Assembly (NCBI GenBank): GCA_021736745.1
Contig: JAIPFG010000062.1
Span: forward strand, 1-12,354
Length of the DNA stretch: 12,354 nucleotides
Source: Pseudomonadales bacterium
GTDB taxonomy: Bacteria > Pseudomonadota > Gammaproteobacteria > Pseudomonadales > IMCC2047
Reading direction: 5' to 3'
Below the pieces are notes generated by a model. The model was not told where the DNA came from, did no database searches, and saw only the letters and a program-made list of their open reading frames with translations. Made by a program: the position numbers and the translations under genes. This document shows, in pieces, positions 7,383 to 12,354 of the stretch (its first letter is position 1; every line of letters starts with the position of its first letter).

Positions 7383-8708
7383 ATGGCAACCGGAGCCATA
7401 TCCGAAACTGAAGAACTCGCCTTTATTCGTAAAGTAATTGACGAAGGTGGTGTGACTGGGGCACAAATACTCGTCATTGCCATTGCCCTTATCCTAAACA
7501 TGCTGGATGGATTTGATGTCACGGCCATGGCTTTTACCGTCCACGGTATCGGTGAAGAATTACAAATTGCCCCCAATCATTTAGGTATTGTTTTTAGTGT
7601 GGCGCTTGCCGGTATGATGATGGGTGCGATGTTTCTTGCCCCGGTGGCCGACATGTTAGGCCGACGCAAAATGATTCTGATTTGTGTCTCGATGATCGGC
7701 TTAAGCATGTGCGCAACTGGCTTTGCTACCTCCCTCTGGGAACTTATCTTTTATCGGGCCATTACAGGTCTGGGCGTGGGCGGAATGTTAGCGAGTTTGG
7801 CTGCAATCAGCGCGGAATATACACCAGAGAAATATCGTAGTTTAGCCGTAATGCTAATCACTGCAGGTTATCCCTTTGGAGCAACCCTCGGAAGCTTTAT
7901 TGCCGCACCCTTAATCCCGGCTTACGGATGGGAAAGTGTGTTTTTTGCCGGTGGCCTAGCCACCTTATCCATGTTAATCCTTGTCTACTTTTTTATTCCC
8001 GAATCGCTGCAATTCCTCCTCGCCAGACGCAGAGAAAATTCGCTGAGCCAAATTAACGCTGTACTGGGTCGCCTCAAGCGACCAGTGCTAAACCAACTCC
8101 CGGTTATCAACCTCGATCAAAAAGTAGACAAAGCAAATGTCTTAAGCCTTTTGACTCCAGGTCGAAGAAGCAGAACCCTAACACTTTGGGCCAGTTTTCT
8201 TTTCTGCTTTATGAGCCTGTATTTTATGATGAGTTGGATCCCCAAGTTACTCATCAATGCCGGCTTCTCTGAGTCTTTTAGCGTTTACGCCGCTGCTGCT
8301 TTTAATGGTGGCGCTGTGGCTGGCATCATCACCCTCGGCTGGATTTCCGCACGCGTTAGCCTTTCAAAACTGATCGGCAGCTATCTGACCGCCTCTGCCG
8401 CAATGATGATTATTTTTGCCTATGCTTCCGGCGTAAACCACCTCTTCACTTATCTCATCATTATTGGCTTTTTGCTTCAGGGTGGCTTTGTCGGTCTTTA
8501 TGCCGTTGCTGCCAAAATCTATCCAACCGAATTACGCAGTACCGGTGTTGGTTGGGCTATCGGCTTAGGAAGATTGGGCGCGGTACTCGGTCCCTATTTT
8601 GGCGGATTATTCATCGCCCAGGGGATCAGCATGGAAGTCAATTTTATCATCTTCGCAATCCCCTTGATCTTGAGCGGGTTAATTGCCTACACTTTGGCGG
8701 TTCGCTAG
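7383..8708 (+). CDS. MFS transporter, aromatic acid:H+ symporter (AAHS) type
   Basis: A 441-residue inner-membrane carrier with about 12 predicted membrane segments and a cytoplasmic loop near 212-265. The AAHS signature DGFD (42-45) lies in helix 1. MFS motif A appears as APVADMLGRRKMI (86-98), and FYRAITGLGVGG (123-134) and YPTELRSTGVGW (380-391) are typical of PcaK/BenK/VanK-like proteins. These take up aromatic or short organic acids with protons. The substrate cannot be read from the sequence. The N-terminal cytoplasmic tail (about 1-27) fits the family. AGAGG lies 8 bases before the ATG. It is divergent from liuR and followed by a strong hairpin. No aromatic ring-cleavage genes are visible, so an acid linked to the liu pathway or to the neighbouring aminotransferase is possible, but this is inference. 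Confidence 0.88.
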   Translation: MATGAISETEELAFIRKVIDEGGVTGAQILVIAIALILNMLDGFDVTAMAFTVHGIGEELQIAPNHLGIVFSVALAGMMMGAMFLAPVADMLGRRKMILICVSMIGLSMCATGFATSLWELIFYRAITGLGVGGMLASLAAISAEYTPEKYRSLAVMLITAGYPFGATLGSFIAAPLIPAYGWESVFFAGGLATLSMLILVYFFIPESLQFLLARRRENSLSQINAVLGRLKRPVLNQLPVINLDQKVDKANVLSLLTPGRRSRTLTLWASFLFCFMSLYFMMSWIPKLLINAGFSESFSVYAAAAFNGGAVAGIITLGWISARVSLSKLIGSYLTASAAMMIIFAYASGVNHLFTYLIIIGFLLQGGFVGLYAVAAKIYPTELRSTGVGWAIGLGRLGAVLGPYFGGLFIAQGISMEVNFIIFAIPLILSGLIAYTLAVR

Positions 8709-8753
8709 GCTCGACCCCGCCCACCTAATATGCCAGTCACTTAAAGAGACTAA

Positions 8754-8776
8754 CTGCGCCACCTTCGGTGGCGCAG
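8754..8776 (+). terminator. Strong hairpin after the AAHS gene, possible terminator
   Basis: CTGCGCCACC and GGTGGCGCAG form a perfect 10-bp GC-rich stem around TTC, starting 46 bp after the AAHS stop codon. No T-run follows directly on either strand: the plus strand continues AGAGAAAACTC and reaches TTTTT only at 8796-8800. It may end or attenuate transcription, or protect the 3' end of the upstream message, before the separate second MFS gene. Confidence 0.45.
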
Positions 8777-8798
8777 AGAAAACTCATGGCTTTACTTT

Positions 8799-8810
8799 TT
8801 AGCTCGATTG
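8799..8810 (+). repeat. Copy 1 of the shared 12-mer, upstream of the second MFS gene
   Basis: TTAGCTCGATTG is identical to 12299-12310 in front of the aminotransferase gene. Here it continues as GGCTA, so TAGC and GCTA form an imperfect dyad over 8800-8815. It lies about 72 bp before the MFS start codon. A weak TTTACT (8791-8796) with TACTTT (8814-8819) would place it between the -35 and -10 boxes, as in the other copy. Confidence 0.4.
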
Positions 8811-8881
8811 GGCTACTTTAATTTTCTTAAAATCCCACGCAAACCGTTATCAAACCATAACTATAAACGGGGCTCCCCAGC

Positions 8882-10108
8882 ATGATGAAAGCCATTTTCA
8901 GTGACGACAATACCAAAGTTGATGTTAATTCAACACGCTCTATCGCATCGATTATTTATCTTTCTGTGGTTGGGGTATGTGTATTTATCGTACAACCGGG
9001 GTTTGTACAGGGGCTGGTCGAAACCTTGGGCCTGACCCCGGAACAGGCCGGCTACATTGCCTCTGCAGAAATGTGGGGATTAGCGACCACCACTATTCTG
9101 TTAAACTTCTTCGCGGCACGCTTTGACTGGCAAAAGCTAACCTTTTGGTTCCTTGTGATTGCGGTTCTTGGAAACATTGCCTCCCTCGGTCAGAAAGACC
9201 CCATGACGCTTGGTATTTTCCGCACTATCACCGGTATTGGCCTGGGGGGAATGATTTCACTTCCCTTCGCAATGATGGGGCTGACGAAAAACCCTGACCG
9301 AAACTTTGGCTTTATTGTCACCTGGGTATTGATTTACGGTGCACTCGGCCTGTTTGCCATGCCATTGGCCCTTAGTACGATTAAACTTGATGGCGTAATC
9401 ACCTTCTTCGCTCTTTTTTGCGCCTTCGGTATATTTCTGATCCGACATTTGCCGAAACGTGCAGACGATCATGTTGAGCAACATCGGCTCACCGATCATT
9501 TTTCCGCGAAAGTAAAATTTTCAACTTTACTGGCAATTTTAATCTTCAATTCCGCTATCGGCATCGTCTGGGCTTATCTATTTTTGGTGGGAACCAATGC
9601 GTCAATAACCGAACAAAGCGTTGCTAATGTATTGACGATTTCACAGTTTTTAGGCGTCGCCGGCGCATTTATAGCAGCTATCCTGGCGGCCCGAATCGGT
9701 CGCTTTATTCCATTGTCCATAGCGGTCATCGGTTGCGGCGCTGGCATTTCACTATTACTGGGTGATATGACGTACTTCATTTACTCGCTCGCGGTATACC
9801 TGTTTAATTTCCTCTGGAATATAGCACAACCCTATTTACTCGCCGTAATGGCCAGCTTTGCCGATGGCGGTAAAATGATCGTTCGCGGTGTAGCGCTACA
9901 GATGGTAGGGTTTGCCATCGGCCCCTACATCGGCGCAAATTTACTGAGCACTCCGGGACCGGCCATGTATGATTGGGTAAATCTGGTTGGCGCACTGTTC
10001 TTTGTGTTAAGTTGGGTGTTCCTACTGCCGGCACTCAAGGCACAGAAAAACTTTGCTTCGCTATCACCGGCGGTGGAAGAAAGTGAAGGGTTGACACAAC
10101 AATCCTAA
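8882..10108 (+). CDS. MFS transporter of unassigned subfamily
   Basis: A 408-residue integral membrane protein with about 12 hydrophobic segments and a charged cytoplasmic loop (about 187-212) dividing two halves. Conserved MFS features are weak: motif A is degenerate (FAARFDWQKL, 77-86), while FRTITGIGLGGM (113-124) resembles the helix-4 motif. It shows no clear similarity to the AAHS carrier upstream, so it is not a tandem duplicate. The substrate is unknown. Two adjacent start codons (8882 and 8885) are possible. The ribosome-binding site is poor, GGGG inside a small hairpin, so translation may be weak or controlled. Only 57-96 bp separate it from tetR, so co-transcription with the regulator is likely. 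Confidence 0.85.
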   Translation: MMKAIFSDDNTKVDVNSTRSIASIIYLSVVGVCVFIVQPGFVQGLVETLGLTPEQAGYIASAEMWGLATTTILLNFFAARFDWQKLTFWFLVIAVLGNIASLGQKDPMTLGIFRTITGIGLGGMISLPFAMMGLTKNPDRNFGFIVTWVLIYGALGLFAMPLALSTIKLDGVITFFALFCAFGIFLIRHLPKRADDHVEQHRLTDHFSAKVKFSTLLAILIFNSAIGIVWAYLFLVGTNASITEQSVANVLTISQFLGVAGAFIAAILAARIGRFIPLSIAVIGCGAGISLLLGDMTYFIYSLAVYLFNFLWNIAQPYLLAVMASFADGGKMIVRGVALQMVGFAIGPYIGANLLSTPGPAMYDWVNLVGALFFVLSWVFLLPALKAQKNFASLSPAVEESEGLTQQS

Positions 10109-10204
10109 ACCAGGATTCATACCAGATGAAAATTTCAGCTAACGCATTTTTCAACGGCGAACAAATTGCTTACCCATCACAGCCCGAGTGATCAAAGACT
10201 TCCC

Positions 10205-10840
10205 ATGAAATCAGCACCAAAAGCCATCGCACTAAGCCAGGGAAAGGTTACCGGTAGCCAACAGCGCAGCCAACGCAGAATCAAGGACATCCTTCAATCA
10301 GCGCAACATATTTTAGTCACTGAAGGATTTCACAGTCTCAGCTTGCGCAAGATAGCCAAACACATGGGCATCAGTAATGGTAATGTTACCTATTATTTTG
10401 CCAACAAACAGGTTTTACTCAAGGCTCTGATTGAGGACAGACTAACCCGCTATGACGAGGAGTTTGAAAAGGAAGCGGTCACCTTTCCTCATTCCCCGAA
10501 AAAGAGAATCTGCGCGTATTTTCAATACCTGATTGCAGACGCCCAAATTCCTGATTCAAGAAGTTTTTTCTACCAACTATGGGGACTGTCTATCCACAGC
10601 CCAATCGCTGCCGAACTGCGTGATCATGTCTACAACCATTTTCTGAGCCAAGTGTTGATTCAGCTCAAAACCGCTCGTCCGGAACTCAGTGAAAAGGAAC
10701 TTCAGGACAAAAGCTTCCTGCTCATGAGTTTCATCGAAGGGCTCAACGTTATCTTTGGCTCAAGCAAGAAATTTCTTGGTCAATTCGATCATATCGAAGA
10801 TGTGTTGAAAAAACAGGTGCTGGATATTATTCAAAGCTAA
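10205..10840 (+). CDS. TetR/AcrR-family transcriptional regulator
   Basis: 211 residues from the ATG at 10205. The N-terminal DNA-binding domain spans about 24-76, with ILQSAQHILVTEGF, then the helix-turn-helix LSLRKIAKHMGISNGNVTYYFANKQ (45-69, family pattern G-x-YYF-x-NK). The rest is the helical ligand-binding and dimer domain, including a FFYQLWGLS segment found in many regulators of this kind. An earlier in-frame TTG at 10166 would add 13 residues. Neither start has a good ribosome-binding site, and I prefer the ATG because the TTG overlaps other signals and adds no conserved sequence. It probably controls the adjacent MFS gene and the convergent aminotransferase, which share a 12-bp upstream sequence. 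Its stop codon lies inside the neighbour's terminator. Confidence 0.88.
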   Translation: MKSAPKAIALSQGKVTGSQQRSQRRIKDILQSAQHILVTEGFHSLSLRKIAKHMGISNGNVTYYFANKQVLLKALIEDRLTRYDEEFEKEAVTFPHSPKKRICAYFQYLIADAQIPDSRSFFYQLWGLSIHSPIAAELRDHVYNHFLSQVLIQLKTARPELSEKELQDKSFLLMSFIEGLNVIFGSSKKFLGQFDHIEDVLKKQVLDIIQS

Positions 10841-10854
10841 TACCCAGCACCTGT
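10808..10854 (-). terminator. Intrinsic terminator of the aminotransferase gene, inside the tetR 3' end
   Basis: Read on the minus strand, ACAGGTGCTGG at 10854-10844 pairs perfectly with CCAGCACCTGT at 10823-10813. The stem continues through a G-T wobble and TATTA/TAATA to a total of 17 pairs with an 8-base loop GCTTTGAA, and is followed by a T-run (10813-10808). It begins 10 bp after the aminotransferase stop codon. On the plus strand no T-run follows and the wobble becomes C-A, so it should act mainly on minus-strand transcription. Confidence 0.85.
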
Positions 10855-10863
10855 CAGACGAGA

Positions 10864-12216
10864 CTACTTATCCACTTCATCGAAGGCTTTTGTCAGAGCG
10901 GCAGTTAATTCATCCACATTTTCACGGGTAAAGGTCAGCGGAGGCGAAATAATTAATTTAGGCCCGACGGCCCTGACCAACACGCCTTCTCGCTCTGCTA
11001 CATTCGCCAGCTTCTTAGAAAACCCTCCTAAAGGATCGACAGATTCGCGTGTCTTCTTGTCCACCACAAGGTCTAGCGCCAACATCAGTCCCTTACCGCG
11101 GACCTCTCCAACAGAGGGATAACGTTCTTCAAACGGCTTGAGCTGCTCCATCATATAAGCACCCACCTCGCGGGCATTATCGGGCAACGCCTCGCCTTCA
11201 ACGATGCCAAGTGATGCCAAACCAGCAGCACAGCCCACAGGGTGCCCCGAATAAGTAAAACCATGCATGATCATGGCATGCGGAGATTCCAAATCGAAAG
11301 CAGAGGCTACTTTTTCATTCAGCACAGTAGCCCCAAGCGGAACATAAGCTGAACTCAAGCCCTTGGCGAAACACATAATATCAGCTTTAACACCCCAGCC
11401 CCGGGTACCAAACATATTCCCTGTTCGACCGAAACCTGTCACCACTTCATCAGCAATAAGTAAGACATCATAGCGATCGCAGACTTCACGCACCAACGGC
11501 CAGAAGTTGGCGGGAGGGACAATCACCCCACCCGCGCCCTGCACCGGCTCAGCGATAAAGGCGGAGACCATATCCGGCCCCTGTGATTCAATTTCGCGCG
11601 CGAGCATAGCCGCGATAATAGCACCGAGTTCTTCCGGATCTTCGCTCCAGGGATTACGGTAGGTAAAGGGGCTGTCTATCTGAAAACAACCGGGCAGCAC
11701 CGGTTCGAAAGCGCGTTTATGAACACCGGTATCCGTGACCGAGGTACCGCCAAGATGCACACCATGATAGGCATTTTTCAATGAAATAAACTTGGTTTTC
11801 TCTGGCTGCCCCTTCAGTTTCCAATAATGCCGACTCATTTTGAGTGCTGTTTCCACCGAGTCAGAACCTCCGGAAGTAAACATAACCTTACGCATACCTT
11901 CCGGTTGCAGCATACTGATAATCTTAGCGGACAACTCGATCGCGGGCGGGTTGGAGAATTCGGTAAAAGTTTGATAGTAAGGTAAGGTGGAGACCTGTTC
12001 AGTAATGGCCTTGATCATCTCTGGCCGATTATATCCAACATTGACGCACCATAGGCCGCCTTGGGAATCCAGATACTTATTACCATCGATATCCCAGACA
12101 TAAACACCATCGCCACGCGCAATAATCATTGGCTTATTCGCCTTCGTCATAAATGGCGCAGTCATCGGGTGTAACATTTGCTTGGCATTATTCGCCTTGA
12201 TGTCTTCTATCTTCAT
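10864..12216 (-). CDS. Class III PLP-dependent aminotransferase (omega-transaminase type)
   Basis: A 450-residue cytoplasmic enzyme expected to move an amino group from an amine or omega-amino acid to an oxo acid such as pyruvate. Fold type I features are GLWCVNVGYNRPEM (54-67), phosphate-binding SGGSDSVE (115-122), NAYHG (148-152), DEVVTGFGRTG with Asp256 for the pyridine nitrogen, the Schiff-base Lys285 in CFAKGLSSAYVPLGA, and Thr321 in HGFTYSGHP. Arg415 in VRAVGPKLIISPPL lines up with the mobile carboxylate-binding arginine of known omega-transaminases. These features fit amine:pyruvate, beta-alanine:pyruvate or putrescine:pyruvate enzymes, and the substrate is not decidable here. The ATG has GAGGA 7 bases upstream. 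It has its own promoter and terminator and converges on tetR with 23 bp between stops. A partner dehydrogenase may lie beyond the window. Confidence 0.92.
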   Translation of the reverse strand: MKIEDIKANNAKQMLHPMTAPFMTKANKPMIIARGDGVYVWDIDGNKYLDSQGGLWCVNVGYNRPEMIKAITEQVSTLPYYQTFTEFSNPPAIELSAKIISMLQPEGMRKVMFTSGGSDSVETALKMSRHYWKLKGQPEKTKFISLKNAYHGVHLGGTSVTDTGVHKRAFEPVLPGCFQIDSPFTYRNPWSEDPEELGAIIAAMLAREIESQGPDMVSAFIAEPVQGAGGVIVPPANFWPLVREVCDRYDVLLIADEVVTGFGRTGNMFGTRGWGVKADIMCFAKGLSSAYVPLGATVLNEKVASAFDLESPHAMIMHGFTYSGHPVGCAAGLASLGIVEGEALPDNAREVGAYMMEQLKPFEERYPSVGEVRGKGLMLALDLVVDKKTRESVDPLGGFSKKLANVAEREGVLVRAVGPKLIISPPLTFTRENVDELTAALTKAFDEVDK

Positions 12217-12276
12217 TTATTATTCCTCACAGATTGGTTCGGCAAAGCAGGCAACTAGCAAAACAACAGCTAATCC

Positions 12277-12290
12277 AGCCATAACTGGCT
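12277..12290. repeat. Inverted repeat in the aminotransferase leader
   Basis: AGCCA-TAAC-TGGCT forms a 5-bp inverted repeat just downstream of the predicted -10 box, where a repressor could sit or a small leader hairpin form. It is short and could be chance. Confidence 0.25.
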
Positions 12291-12294
12291 CGCA

Positions 12295-12324
12295 ATTATT
12301 AGCTCGATTGCCCTATTTAGTCAA
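12295..12324 (-). promoter_or_regulatory. Promoter of the aminotransferase gene
   Basis: On the minus strand TTGACT (12324-12319) and AATAAT (12300-12295) each match the sigma70 consensus at five of six bases, with an 18-bp spacer. The predicted start would leave a leader of about 70 bases with the GAGGA site. The 12-mer TTAGCTCGATTG fills the -10-proximal spacer, a good position for a repressor. Confidence 0.55.
12299..12310 (+). repeat. Copy 2 of the shared 12-mer, upstream of the aminotransferase
   Basis: Identical to 8799-8810 over TTAGCTCGATTG; both copies also share CTA two bases further on (ending at 8815 and 12315). It lies about 83 bp before the start codon of the minus-strand aminotransferase gene, within its promoter. 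As a possible operator its orientation relative to the gene is opposite to copy 1. Confidence 0.4.
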
Positions 12325-12354
12325 TAATCTTGCTCAATTAAGCTAATTTATAAC

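Larger units (their letters stand above)
8709..8881 (+). other. Spacer between the two MFS genes
   Basis: This 173-bp gap contains the hairpin at 8754-8776 and the 12-mer at 8799-8810. It also contains a TATAAA at about 8863-8868 without a good -35 partner, and a small GGGG-CT-CCCC hairpin directly before the second MFS start codon. Together these suggest that the second transporter has its own promoter and is not simply read through from the first. Confidence 0.4.

Noticed and set aside
7383..10108. Tandem duplication of MFS transporter genes
   Set aside because: The two proteins share only general MFS features. The second lacks the DGFD and YPTELRSTG signatures of the first, so they are different subfamilies.
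1..12354. Mobile elements, tRNA or rRNA genes, CRISPR arrays, phage or toxin-antitoxin genes
   Set aside because: I saw no transposase, integrase, cloverleaf-like sequence, regularly spaced repeats or small paired toxin-like genes. The window is almost fully explained by metabolic, transport and regulatory genes.

Overview
The window reads as a chromosomal segment of a gammaproteobacterium with a GC content near 50 %. The main reason is a leucine/isovalerate degradation operon in the order liuR-liuA-liuB-liuC-liuD-liuE, led by a MerR-type LiuR regulator, an arrangement known from Pseudomonas, Shewanella and marine gammaproteobacteria. I cannot name the genus. There are no RNA genes, insertion sequences, CRISPR arrays or phage genes.

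Left part (1-6984, all minus strand). Transcription runs from liuR leftwards: isovaleryl-CoA dehydrogenase (liuA), the 3-methylcrotonyl-CoA carboxylase carboxyltransferase subunit (liuB), methylglutaconyl-CoA hydratase (liuC), the biotin-carrying carboxylase subunit (liuD) and HMG-CoA lyase (liuE, whose C-terminal end lies outside the window). Together they convert isovaleryl-CoA to acetoacetate and acetyl-CoA. Gaps between the enzyme genes are 2-45 bp. The only long gap (200 bp) lies between liuR and liuA. A perfect 14-bp palindrome at a likely promoter upstream of liuR is the probable LiuR operator.

Middle (6985-7382). A 398-bp divergent intergenic region separates liuR from a rightward gene set. 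It holds the LiuR-type palindrome, a second unrelated palindrome (7111-7128) and a TATAAT -10 box just before the first transporter.

Right part (7383-10840, plus strand). An AAHS-type (aromatic acid:H+ symporter) MFS carrier is followed by a strong hairpin, a second and quite different MFS carrier, and a TetR-family regulator. Converging on tetR is a class III PLP-dependent aminotransferase on the minus strand. Its intrinsic terminator (17-bp stem followed by a T-run) lies inside the 3' end of tetR. A 12-bp sequence, TTAGCTCGATTG, occurs both upstream of the second MFS gene and between the -35 and -10 boxes of the aminotransferase, so these two genes may share a regulator, possibly the local TetR protein.

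The enzymes are recognisable families and I see no clearly new molecular machine. The less ordinary material is regulatory: the two palindromes, the shared 12-mer, the overlapping terminator, and an unassigned uptake/transamination gene group next to the liu operon.
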